DNA of 64,000 nucleotides from Sipunculus nudus. Taxonomy: Eukaryota > Annelida > Sipuncula > Golfingiida > Sipunculidae. The notes below the pieces were generated by a model. That model was given only the letters and a program-made list of their open reading frames with translations, had not been told where the DNA came from and searched no databases. Location of the stretch: contig CM049317.1 in assembly GCA_026874595.1 (NCBI GenBank), forward strand, positions 43,610,401 through 43,674,400. Direction: 5' to 3'. The translations under genes and the position numbers were made by a program. Below, one piece after another: positions 35,001-46,388 of the stretch; the first letter of the stretch is position 1, and every line of letters begins with the position of its first letter.

Positions 35001-36800
35001 GCTCACACAGGATGATCCTGTCATATTGAGCCATGTCATTAGCTGCTTGTAGCTGCTCACACAGGATGATCCTGTCAAAGTGAGCCATGTCATTAGCTGT
35101 CTCTAATGGTCACACAGGATGATCCTGTCATAGTGAGCCATGTCATAAGCTGTTTGTAGCTGGTCACACAGGATGATCCTGTCATAGTGAGCCTTGCATT
35201 AGCTGTTTGTAGCTGCTCACACAGGATGATCCTGTCATAGTTAGCCATGTCATTAGCTGTTTGTAGCTGCTTACACAGGATGATCCTGTCATAGTGAGCC
35301 ATGTCATTAGCTGTCTCTAGCTGCTCACACAGGATGATCCTGTCATAGTGAGCCATGTCATTAGCTGTTTGTAGCTGCTCACACAGGATGATCCTGTCAT
35401 AGTGAGCCATGTCATTAGCTGTCTCTAACGGTCACACAGGATGATCCTGTCATAGTGAACCATGTCATAAGCTGTCTCTAGCTGCTCACACAGGATGATC
35501 CTGTCATAGTGAGCCATGTCATTAGCTGTTTGTAGCTGCTCACACAGGGTGATCCTGTCATAGTGAGCCATGACATTAGCTGTCTCTAACAGTCACACAG
35601 GATGATCCTGTCATAGTGAGCCATGTCATTAGCTGTTTGTAGCTGGTCACACAGGATGATCCTGTCATAGTGAGCCATGTCATAAGCTGTTTGTAGCTGC
35701 TTACAAAGGATGATCCTGTCATAGTGAGCCATGTCATTAGCTGTTTGTAGTTGCTCACACAGGATGATCCTGTCATAGTGAGCCATGTCATTAGCTGTTT
35801 GTAGCTGCTCACACAGGATGATCCTGTCATAGTGAGCCATGTCATTAGCTGTTTGTAGCTGGTCACACAGGATGATCCTGTCATAGTGAGCCATGTCATT
35901 AGCTGTTTGTAGCTGCTCACACAGGATGATCCTGTCATAGTGAGCCATGTCATTAGTTGTCTCTAGCTGCTCACAAAGGATGATCCTGTCATAGTGAGCC
36001 ATGTCATAAGCTGTTTGTAGCTGCTTACAAAGGATGATCCTGTCATAGTGAGCCATGTCATTAGCTGTTTGTAGTTGCTCACACAGGATGATCCTGTCAT
36101 AGTGAGCCATGTCATTAGCTGTTTGTAGCTGCTCACACAGGGTGATCCTGTCATAGTGAGCCATGACATTAGCTGTCTCTTACAGTCACACAGGATGATC
36201 CTGTCATAGTGAGCCATGTCATAAGCTGTTTGTAGCTGCTTACAAAGGATGATCCTGTCATAGGGAGCCATGTCATTAGCTGTTTGTAGTTGCTCACACA
36301 GGATGATCCTGTCATAGTGAGCCATGTCATTAGCTGTTTGTAGCTGGTCACACAGGATGATCCTGTCATAGTGAGCCATGTCATAAGCTGTTTGTAGCTG
36401 CTTACAAAGGATGATCCTGTCATAGTGAGCCATGTCATTAGCTGTTTGTAGCTGGTCACACAGGATGATCCTGTCATAGTGAGCCATGTCATTAGCTGTT
36501 TGTAGCTGCCTACAAAGGATGATCCTGTCATAGTGAGCCATGTCATTAGCTGTTTGTTGCTGCTCACACAGGATGATCCTGTCATAGTGAGCCATGTCAT
36601 TAGCTGTTTGTAGCTGCCTACAAAGGATGATCCTGTCATAGTGAGCCATGTCATTAGCTGTTTGTTGCTGCTCACACAGGATGATCCTGTCATAGTGAGC
36701 CATGTCATTAGCTGTTTGTAGCTGCCTACAAAGGATGATCCTGTCATAGTGAGCCATGTCATTAGCTGTTTGTAGCTGCTCACACAGGATGATCCTGTCA
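32034..36800 (+). repeat. 54-bp satellite array, about 88 units
   Basis: Each unit reads approximately CTGCTCACACAGGATGATCC, TGTCATAGTGAGCCATGTCA, then a 14-base variable part. The inverted repeat ACAGGAT-G-ATCCTGT sits in nearly every unit. Units from 32.03 to about 35.04 kb mostly carry TTAGTTGTCTCTAG; those from 35.04 to 36.80 kb mostly carry TTAGCTGTTTGTAG, so there are two subfamilies in blocks. Near 36490-36740, units with CCTACAAAGG and TTGCTGCTCA alternate, a 108-bp dimer. The array starts 0.2 kb after the CARD stop codon. Minus-strand open frames through it arise because 54 is divisible by three. Confidence 0.97.
32980..35028 (+). repeat. Higher-order duplication in the satellite (1026 bp, 19 units)
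   Basis: Rare variants recur in the same order: GCTAACACAGG at 33168 and 34194 (1026 apart), and TCATTAGCAGTTTG at 33851 and 34874 (1023 apart, explained by a 3-base loss near 34286). Copies span about 32980-34005 and 34006-35028. Confidence 0.9.
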
Positions 36801-38672
36801 CAGCGAGATTTCTTATTTAAGTCATCTATAAATAATGCTCTCATTTACCCTTTCCCGTATTTTTCTAAGTTAATTGACAGAACTTAGATTTGAATGTATC
36901 AGGTGTTATTTAAGGCATTTTTTCAGGAATGTTGTATGTTTAGCTTTCATAAAATATTCAAGAGTGAGCCTACCAGCCATCAATAACACCACCTGCAGAT
37001 GCTAGTACTTTTAAGTATATTTTATTTGTAGAATCACTGTACAATTCACTTGTCTGAGAGGAGTTGTAGACAACAAGGTGAAATGCAAACATCAGGACAC
37101 ATCACCTGTGACTGAGTTATGCAGTCAGCTGGCACAAAGTCCCACTGTCAACTGATGTACAGTAACATCAAGATGAGTGCTGGAGCAGGAGCTCAAGTAC
37201 AGGGAATGGTGTGATCAGGGTCAGTGTACAGTGCTCAAAATGCTTGATCCTTGTGAATGGCCATGACAGTGTAGTCAGTTTGCTCTGTAAATGACTTATT
37301 GAATGATTTTGATTTTCTACTGGTTAAAGAAAGCATTTGAAATCAAGAAGAGAAAGAATAAAATGGAAGCCTGTTGAGACTTGTTTGATATACGTGAATT
37401 TCAAACAAAGAGATGTTAATGGGACAGCTAAGAGAAGATCATGCCAGTCCATCACACCCAGTACTACACACTGAAGCTGTCTGTGACTTGATTCATGTAC
37501 CAGGGGACACAGATACATGTTCTTCAGGTGAAATTAATATTTCATTAGACATATATATGATCAAGATGTATGAATGCAAGTATGATTTAAGGACTTGCTG
37601 GTAGAACAGACAACTTTATGTATTTGTTACCTTGTTTATCCTTGATTTTAATTTAAACCAGAACAGTGATCTAAACTTAATTTTCATTCAGTTAAAGGTG
37701 TAACATTCTGCTTTGTTCAGAGGTTGGTTGGTTTGTTCCCTGGCCATAGAAATGACATCTCATGATCTGAGAACACCACAACTGATCTGTGCTTCAGACT
37801 TCAAACTTTTGTTTATATGTACATGTATACGTAATATGAATCATGTTTGTGTTCACCTGTTACAGTTTGACCTTTCAGTTTTAGACCTACGGAATTTTGA
37901 TTTCTGTGCTTGTTGTTTAGCAACACCATGCATCACGTATGTATGATGTGTATGTTTTAATTGCCACCAAATACTAACCAGTCAGAATCAGTAGATTTGT
38001 TAAAACATGTTGTGCAAGATCAGATAATGCAGAATAACTTGCCTTCCAAAAACTAGTATTCTGTATACTTTTAACTTTTAGCTGTTAATGATTATAAAAA
38101 ACATGGTTTGCTTTTACAATAATTATTGACATACCATAGATGTTTATTTGTGTTATTTTATGCTTTAGAAGCTTTTGGCTTATTTCAGGAGCAGCATGGC
38201 AAGTTTTATCTGATCAGTTTGAAATGAATAGCACTGTAAATATTTATAGAGCATAATTTGTTATAAATATCAATTAATGATGTCATTCTCAAGTTTATCC
38301 AAGTGTTTTCATTTCCTGGGAGTGTTTTTATATGCTGTTAAACTTGATCGTCAGAAGTATACCCAGTCACTGCTGTGAGACTGGGCTTTTAAATTCAAGT
38401 TTATTAGTTTCATTTTGTACATTTCACTTTCAGATGTTGGTTTTGCAGCTGCTTCAGTTTGATCACTCAAGCTGTGAGGTTTTAGACAGACTCAAGAGTC
38501 TTGCACTTGTGACTGCATTAAATATTTTAGTTATTTTAGTAAAAGTGTCATTCTGTCACATTGTATTGATGGATGACCAATGGTCCTCAGCTCAGTACTA
38601 TAAAACATGCAAAACTGAATCATTTTGTGTTTGGATCCGGTAGACAAATAAATAGCTTGCTTTTTATATTTT
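36801..38672. other. Low-copy stretch without a recognised gene
   Basis: No repeats and no convincing exons. The longest frames (for example 38332-38643) have a Cys/Leu/Phe composition unlike known proteins. AATAAA signals occur at 37357 and near 38647, so part of this could be 3' UTR of the CARD gene. Confidence 0.4.
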
Positions 38673-40449
38673 TAGCTCAGCTGACTTTCAGTCATGCTGA
38701 GCTATAGCTAACACTCTTTGTCCGTCGTCCGTCTGTCTGTCTGTCCGTCTGTCCGTTAACCTGGCACAAATCGTAACCGCCGGACTTACAATCTTGTAAC
38801 TTGACATTCTGAGAGGTCGATGAAAAGACTGGACCTAGAATCTTCATTTGTTGACACAGTGAGAGACCTATGAAAAGTCTCCATGGAAACCAGAAATTAG
38901 GTCTCCGTTACCCAAATCCTTTGAGCTATGGGGCCCCAAAGTACCCCCCAGAATTGTCAAAAATTTCATAAAAAAAATTCAAAATCTCATTAACTACATC
39001 ACTGATGGTCATAATTTTTGGCATATATATGGATCATTAGATGTTTCATCAGTTTCTGCAGACTGGTGGCGCCACCTATATTTTTCGATATTTTACGAAT
39101 TGTTTTCTCTATTTTTAGACCTTTAAAAATGTGAACATCTGTTAACAGGGCACAAATCGTAAAGACTGGACCTAGAATCTTCATTCTTGACACACAGGGA
39201 GACCCATGAAAAGTCTCCATGGAAACCTGAAATTAGGTCTCTGTTACCCATATCCTTTGAGCTGTGGGGCTCCCAATTACCCCCCAGAAAAATGGAAAAT
39301 TTGATAAAAAAAAAACTGCAACATCTCAATAACTCCAACACTGATGGTCATGACTTTTTGCATACATATTGATCAAGAGGTGTTCCATCAGTCCTGCAGT
39401 CTGGTGGCGCCACCTGTATTTTTTCAAATTTTTATAATTTTTTTTCTCTATTTATGAGACCTTTAAGGATGTAGTTATCTGTCAACAGGGTACAAATCTT
39501 AACGACTGAACCTAGAATCTTCATTCTTGACACACGGGGAGACCCATGCAAGGTCTCCATGGAAACCTGAAAATAGGTCTCTGTTACTCATATCCTTTGA
39601 GCAATGGCATTCCAAAGTACAGCTCAGAATAATGGAAAATTTGATACAAAAGCTGAAGTATCTGAACAACTAATGCAGAGATCACCATAATTGTTTGCAT
39701 GGATATTGATCATGGAATGTTTCATCAGTTTCTGCAGACTGATGGCACCACGTATATTTGTTCGGGTTTTTTTTACGAATTTTTTACTCTACTTTTGCGA
39801 CCTTTAAAGATATGAACATCTGTTAACAGGGCACAAATTGTATAGACTGGACCTAGAATCTTCATTCTTGACACACAGGGAGATCCATGAAAAGTCTCCA
39901 TGGAAAATGAAATAAGGTCTCTGTTACCCAAATCCTTTAAGCTATAGGACTCTGAAGTATCCCTCAGAATAATGAACAATTTGATACAAAAGCTGAAGTA
40001 TCTGAACATCTAATGCAGAGATCACCATGATTCTTTGGATGGATATTGTTTATGGAGTGTTTAATCAGTTTCTGCAGACTGGTGGTTCCACCTAAATTTT
40101 TATTCAATTTTTCGAATTTTTTTCTCTATTTTTGAGACCTTTAAGGATGCTGTCATCTGTTTACATGGCACAAGTTGTAACAACTAATGCAGAGATCACC
40201 ATGATTCTTTGCATGCATATTGACCATTAAGTCTTTTATTAGTTTCTGCAGACTGGTGGAGCCACTTGTATTTTTTACGCATTTTTCTTTATTTTTGAGA
40301 TATATAAATACAGACACAATTTTGGTCTGTTGGTTAATCTATTTGATACTTCAGTTGAATGGGTATATACTACCATTCAGATGATAAAATTTCCTTTTGC
40401 GAATCTCTTCCCAGTCAGCTGAGCGTCATGACCCATGGGTCACTTGTTT
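38673..40449 (+). mobile_element. L-family element, 1.8 kb, with five tandem modules
   Basis: The 5' end TAGCTCAGCTGACTTTCAGT continues as a hairpin with CATGCTGAGCTA. The 3' end AGTCAGCTGAGCGTCATGAC then CCATGGGTCACTTGTT ends at 40449. Module anchors GGTGGCGCCACC or variants lie at 39065, 39403, 39743, 40081 and 40253. This is the cleanest copy of the family in the window. Confidence 0.85.
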
Positions 40450-42314
40450 TAATAGTGTGTTATTAGATTAAGCAAGATGACTGATATGCAGGGTTATAGT
40501 TAGAGAACAGTGCTAACCTTAAAAGTATTTTTCTTAGGAAACAATCATGTGTACATGCAGTGTATAAACATTTTGTTTTAATGTAATTACATTATTATTT
40601 GTGTACATGTATCTGATGATGTGTAAATTTTAGTGGGTGATCATACTTAAAGGCAGCAGCTTTGGTTTGTGATTTTTATCATGTAAATGTGTGCGTCTGT
40701 TAGTGTAGGTTGGTTAGACAGAGCTTATTTTGTCCTTCATGTCAGCTTGTCTGGTTATTTTTCTGTATACAGGGTATCCTAAAGTGTTATTCATAACAGT
40801 GATACTATTTTTGGGGGTGGGGGGTGGGGGGGGTGGGAGCTGGTTCATCTGAATTTTGATGAAGGTGTTGATTCAGAATAATTTTTTTTGTACCGCTGTC
40901 CTGTTAGAATCTACAGCCACTCTTGCTGACATATAGAAGTGGTGTTTGTTCTGTCCTGAAGAGAATGTCAAGGTGTCCATATCCTAGTTTTTTAATAATT
41001 GGAAAAGCATATAAACATAATATATTTTGTTTTCTTAAAGCTCATTTTTGAAAGTCCACTGTGTGCAAGGGAACTCGTATCAAAAGTGCATACCCTTTAA
41101 AATATAACACAGGTAATTGACATTTGAAATATAGAAATTAAGATCTAACACAGTAGTGATATATAAGAAAATGGTAAAAAATAGTCATAAAATCATATAA
41201 AGTGAGAAATTTCCCATTCTAGCAAAAAGCAATCACTATTTGTCTTTGTCATCTGGTGGGGGGGGGGGGGGCTCCTTGGAATCCGAAAATTAGGCCATTT
41301 TGATCTGCATTTTGCTGGTTGTGGGGTGGGACAAAGCCTCATATTCAAGCACCTTGAAATCAGATAGTTTAGGCAGGTTCATAAAATTAAAATAATGTGC
41401 TTCATTTTCACCTTATAGATTGTCAAAGAGCAACGTTAAATCAGTAAATTTGACTTGCTTTTTCTGTGTTCTGGAGTGAAAAACATACAAAAGGCTACCA
41501 GTACACTTCTCATGAACAGCTAGATGTTCATCATGAAATCTTTTGTGTCAATTGATATTGCTTCCCAAGACTGGTGGTGCCACCAGACAGGCCCAGGTGA
41601 AATCTCCTTGGAAACCTGAAATAAAGTCACAGTGACCTATTTTTCTGGGAGCTATGCAGTGGAAATTATTTATACTGTACCTTATTGATGTGTATATACC
41701 TGTCAGCATGCAACAGTTGAGCAGAGTTGGCCTAACCATCTCATCACAGATGTCACAGATTTTATATAAATAGCAGAATTAGTTTTTTTTGTTAGGATTG
41801 ATACAAAAGCTGCAATTTCTCAACCATAAAGCCATGAATTGCCTTGAAATTTTCATCTTGGATAGCTTTATCTGTATGAGACTTGTGACTACACCTGTAT
41901 TTTTTTATCATTTTGTACAGACATTTAAAGATTGATTTTAAGGCTGACAGCAGCCATTTACATGACAGGATAACTCTACCATCATACATCTGACTTTGGA
42001 TGATAAAATTGATATAAAAACGGCCAAAATCTGTGAAACTTATGTCTTGATCATCATGGTGAATTTAAACAACAATTAGATCAGGCAGTTAAAATAAGGC
42101 CAAGTTGTTAATCCAAGTTGTTAATATTAGACCAAGAATTAAAAATATGCCATTTCACTACAATTGGTCCACATTGAATGCAAATTTTTACTGAATCCTT
42201 GATTTCTCAAAAACTAATGCATTGAATGCCTCCAAAGTTGCTGTGCTTGTTTAGCCTGAAAAAAAAAACAACTTTATTTTCTATGACTAGTGGTGCCTCC
42301 TACCTCTAGACATA
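40450..42314. other. Mostly low-copy sequence
   Basis: No gene is seen. It has G-rich tracts at 40813-40838 and 41258-41271, and fragments of the ~337-bp module near 41570-41660 and 41800-41900. Confidence 0.45.
40813..40838 (+). other. G-quadruplex-type tract
   Basis: Four G-runs of about 5, 6, 8 and 3 G are separated by single T bases, a strong quadruplex pattern. Confidence 0.8.
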
Positions 42315-42732
42315 CTGTGGTTGTTCGCGAGGGTTTTAATTTCGCGATATTCGCGAATGGGAAATAATCGCGAAAATGAAACCCTCGGGAATAATTGGCC
42401 AATGGATTACGTCCTTCTTATTTAATGTAGCCAATATTTGTATGGGAATAGATCAGAACAATGAGAATTGTTATAATAAGTTACATCCATGCAGGTAGAG
42501 GGAAAACTTTCCCCTTAATTTGAACTTAACTACCTGTGCTTTGTGTTCGGGCCCATCGTTATATGAGAAAAATATCACAAACTCATGACTTATTCTCATT
42601 TTATAACACACATAGGTATGGCTTTACCAAATATTTTGGTTCTGGTGAGATCGCGAAAATGAAACCCTCGCGAAACATTAAAAATTGAAAAATCGTGAAA
42701 TTTCAGCCTCGCGAATATGAAGCCAACCACAG
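42315..42732. mobile_element. MITE rich in CGCGA, 418 bp, TA-flanked
   Basis: Ends CTGTGGTTG and CAACCACAG are flanked by TA at 42313-42314 and 42733-42734. The subterminal regions carry clustered TTCGCGA and GAAACCCTCGCGAA-type motifs in inverted orientation. No coding capacity. Confidence 0.85.
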
Positions 42733-43564
42733 TAATTTCCAATTATCTGTCTGTTTGTCCATTAGACTGGTACTTTTTAAAACCCTGAGCCAATGAATCC
42801 AAAATATGGCATACTGTTAGATGTCCCCAAGATCTCCTACCAAACCGAAAACTGGGTCACTGCGACTTCATTCCTTTGAGAAATTAAGGAATAACCTCAA
42901 TCTTCCATTAAAAACCTATCACACCTCAGGACTGCCGTATATCCAAACCACTCAACCGTTTTTTCTTCATATTTACAATAAATATTCCCCTATATAGTTC
43001 CAATATGTGCATGCCAGAAATAAAGTCACTTTTACATGATTTTTAAAAGTTATAGGCCTGAACATAATGCATTTTATTTAGAAAGAAGGAAATATATTTA
43101 CTTACTTCACGTGATAGTCGTTGAAGCTAGAGACTTTATTTTAGACAGATATAACATTATTTAATCAAGATTCAATGGTATTCCAAAAATTAAATCTGAA
43201 GTTATTAGCATTAATATATAATCAATTCTCTAAATTTTGCTCATCTTTGACCATTGCATGAATTTAGCTCAGCTGACAGAAAGTCATCTGAGCTATAGTG
43301 ATCAGACTTTGTCCGACATCCATCCGTCTGTCTGTCCATTAACTAGGCACAAATCTTAACCATTGGACTCTCTGGAATTAGTCTGCATGAAAAATCTCCT
43401 TGGAAACATGATATTTGGTCTCTGTTACCCATTTTCTCCGAGCTATGGGGCTCAGAAAAACCCTCCAGAGTAATTTAAAAATTTTGCATTGATCACCATG
43501 GTACTTTGCATGCATATTCATCATGGACTGTTTCATCAGTTCCTGCAGACTGGTGGCACCACCT

Positions 43565-43720
43565 TGTTACGGGGTGACATAAAAGCGGACCGAACTGTCT
43601 TGCTAGAGAAGCCTGCTTTGCTAGCGAAGCGGTTGGTACGCCGGACTTGTGCGCCACTGATATGGGTTTGAATCCCGGATCGGCCCAGAATTTTCCCCTG
43701 AGCAATATGTCTTCTTAACA
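43565..43720 (+). repeat. TRIM 5' LTR
   Basis: Starts TGTTACGGGG and ends CTTAACA. It has the same length as the solo LTR at 114-269. A-box-like TAGCGAAGCGG is at 43622 and B-box-like GGTTTGAATCC at 43665 (spacing 43). Confidence 0.9.
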
Positions 43721-43722
43721 AA

Positions 43723-43740
43723 TGGGGGCTCGTCTGGGAT
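43723..43740 (+). other. TRIM primer binding site (tRNA-Pro type)
   Basis: TGGGGGCTCGTCTGGGAT, two bases after the LTR, differs at one of 18 positions from the well-known tRNA-Pro primer binding site of murine leukaemia virus. Confidence 0.9.
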
Positions 43741-43818
43741 GACGGTAGCCCAGGGAATAAGCTCACCAAAGTGTGACTCCTGGGTTAATTAGTCTTGTTC
43801 TGATAGCAGTACTCTCTT

Positions 43819-43829
43819 AAGAGGGGGTG
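43819..43829 (+). other. TRIM polypurine tract
   Basis: AAGAGGGGGTG lies immediately before the 3' LTR, the expected place for second-strand priming. Confidence 0.75.
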
Positions 43830-43969
43830 TGTTATGGGTAGACATAAAAGAGGACCGAACTGTCTTGCTAGAGAAGTCTGCTTTTGGTACGCCGGACTTG
43901 TGCCCCACACAATGGGTTCGAATCCCGGATCGTCCCAGAATTTTCCCCTGAGCAATTTGTCTTGTAACA
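43830..43969 (+). repeat. TRIM 3' LTR
   Basis: Starts TGTTATGGGT and ends TTGTAACA. It lacks about 16 bases covering the A box but keeps a perfect B box, GGTTCGAATCC. The two LTRs differ at several positions, so the insertion is not recent. Confidence 0.9.
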
Positions 43970-44497
43970 ACCTGGATATATTTTTTCGGATTTTTATGCA
44001 TTTTTTTCTCTATTTTTGAGACTTTCAAAGATGCATTGTCCGTTAACAGGGTACAGATGCTACACTGTTAACCTTCCCCCTCAGTACAATTGAAAATTTG
44101 ATACAAAACCTCCAGTTTTTGAAGAACTCATGCATTGATCACCATGATGCTTTGCATGCACATTCATCAAGGAGTGTTTCATCAGTTCCTGCAGACTGGT
44201 GGCACTACCTGGATTTTATTTTCATTTTTTTTTTCTTAAAATTTTTATTTTTGAGACCTTCAAAGATGCAGTTGCCCTTAAACAGGGCAAACATTGTTAC
44301 CATTGCACCTAGAAACCTCTAATTTGTCATGCAGGGAGGTTCTTCTTGGAAACCAGAACCACTGTTACCCATATCCTCTGAGCTATGCTTCAGTTGAATT
44401 GGGATACTACTTACAAAATTTGGCATTCAGATGATAACATTCTTTTTGTGAACGTCTCCCTACTCAGCTGAGCATCATGACCTCTGGTTGACTTGTT

Positions 44498-45577
44498 TTC
44501 CAGTAAGTATGTGATTTCATTTTCCCAGCAGGTACACATAAAGATTTAATTATTTTAAATTTTGAAAAAATGCTAAAAAATTAGGCTAGTTATTGAAGTT
44601 TTTTACAGAGGCTCTAATGGATACATTTGCATTGTCAAGCTCCAGGCCACCCACTTCTGGTCACTACAGCCCAGCCTGTGTAACGTTGTGAGTGATCAGT
44701 GCAGCACTGGTTGAATACCCCTGCTGTTACAGGTGCTGTTTTCAGATATTGTTTTGCAAATTAAATATAATTTATAAAAAAATAAATAAATATATCTGTG
44801 TGCATAATGTCTTGTTACCTTACCAAATTACCTATATAAATGTTGATGCAATTTAGAATTGTAAATCAACTGAAATATTCAGATATACATGATCATTGTG
44901 AATGTATAGTAAAATTTTTAAACCTAAAAGAACAATTTATACAATAAAAAAAGGAGGATCTTATGAAGCCCATTAGAATTGACACCTGAATTGCCTTAAA
45001 GTGACTTGCACAATGTGGAGTCCATACACTCCATACACAACAATGAGATTTAATATATAGCAACTGATTAAAGTTTAGTACTTCTTTGTGTATTGTATAT
45101 TTGACCACTGAAAAACATGACTCTTCTATTATCATCACTATTTTGCATCAAAGGAGTGGAAAAGATGAACATAATAGTACACAGGCCTAAAGCATTATAC
45201 AGGGCTGCCACCGATTCACCAAAATTCAGCTATGACTTACAGATTCCTTGTTGTATTTATGCCTTTTTGTACAATTTGGTGAAAATTTTTAAAGTTAGTT
45301 ATTCGATATGGGTCAGGTTGAGTCTTTTCATTTTGCTTGCCAATTAGGACTGGGGATATGAAGGCATAAGTTATGCTTGTCTTTTTTTTAGTTTTGTGTT
45401 CTACAAATTTCTGTACTGTGTTGTTGGATAATTTATTGTTGTCTTTTATGTGTTATGTAGACTGTGCTCGACTCACTGTTTTACAGCTGTAACTCATCTC
45501 TTTGGGTTAAAACAGTGAGCAATGTCTTCCAGGCAGCTATATTCAAGCTAGGAACTGTTACTAGGAACTATCAGAAG

Positions 45578-45628
<51 letters not shown>

Positions 45629-46388
45629 CATCATCATTTGTATAGTAGTAGTGCAAACATAATGGTGGGGTTCTCAATTTATTTTACCTTTTATATTTAA
45701 TTTGATAGTATGAAAATAATATTTTCGCTCAACATAAAAAACATAACAATACAGATTTGTTCCAAACATTCATTATTTATTTTCTTAATAGAAGTGTCTT
45801 AGAAGCTAGTAAATTCCTTCTGAAAATAACCAACCTTATTTTGGCCTCACTAGTTACTAGTTAGCAGTGGGTAGCTGCATTTAGAACTTGCTGGATCAGG
45901 CAACTTTTAGTTCAATGTGTAGGTGATTTTTAACAGGCGAAACATTATGTAAAAAATAGTTGATGATGTCATGTTTCAGGCAAGGTTCAAGAAATCATGA
46001 AAAGTTAGGATATGAAACCACAGTAGTGTGTTTTTTACGTTCACAGTGAGGGCCAATGGTAGACATGAGGGAATGGCCATTTCTGTAGTACTGTACAGCT
46101 GTGTCACCTGCCGGTTAGTTTCTGTCATGCAGAACTTTGCTTTACTTTGTACCCTCTCTCCTTTCCTGTCATTATCTAACTTACCATGTATTCAAGAAAC
46201 AAGCATCATGACATATAATAATAAAGGCATATTTTTAAAGAATCCACCATATTTATTTATTGTTACTGTGTCTGTGTTTTGAACATTTCTTACATCAGTA
46301 ATGGAGTATTGCCTGTTTCAGTATCTGTTGATATGAGTGATTTACTTATTATTTTTCAGTGTGCTGCATTTGTAATCAATAATATGTT
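44498..46388. other. Low-copy stretch without a recognised gene
   Basis: AT-rich. No exon with both splice sites and protein-like composition was found. It contains the microsatellite at 45579-45624. Confidence 0.4.
45579..45624 (+). repeat. Compound (CT)n(TA)n microsatellite
   Basis: About seven CT units run directly into about sixteen TA units. Confidence 0.95.

Larger units (their letters stand above)
43565..43969 (+). mobile_element. TRIM-type LTR retrotransposon, 405 bp, complete ends
   Basis: Two LTRs (156 and 140 bp) bracket only 109 bp. A primer binding site follows the left LTR and a purine tract precedes the right one. A perfect 4-bp target duplication, ACCT, lies at 43561-43564 and 43970-43973. 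Nothing can encode a protein, so copying must have depended on another element's enzymes. The LTRs contain tRNA-like A and B boxes. Elements of this layout are known as TRIMs. Confidence 0.9.
43265..44497 (+). mobile_element. L-family element split by a TRIM retrotransposon
   Basis: The 5' end TAGCTCAGCTGACAGAAAGT is at 43265 and a diverged 3' end, CAGCTGAGCATCATGACC then TCTGGTTGACTTGTT, is at 44464-44497. The TRIM at 43565-43969 sits in its GCACCACCTGGAT module core. Confidence 0.75.

Noticed and set aside
32034-36800. CRISPR-like regular repeat spacing
   Set aside because: There are no unique spacers; the whole 54-bp unit is repeated, and the genome is eukaryotic.
33244-36844. Long minus-strand open frames (up to 293 codons) repeating MAHYDRIILCEQLETTND
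   Set aside because: The unit is 54 bases, so any stop-free frame stays open. Several units carry an in-frame TAA (the 'tcttagtgag' variants) or 4-base losses, and a second frame is open as well. This is a satellite, not a protein gene.
38332-38643. 103-codon frame as a gene
   Set aside because: Composition is Cys/Leu/Phe-rich and unlike a folded protein. There are no splice sites, no recognisable family and an arbitrary start.
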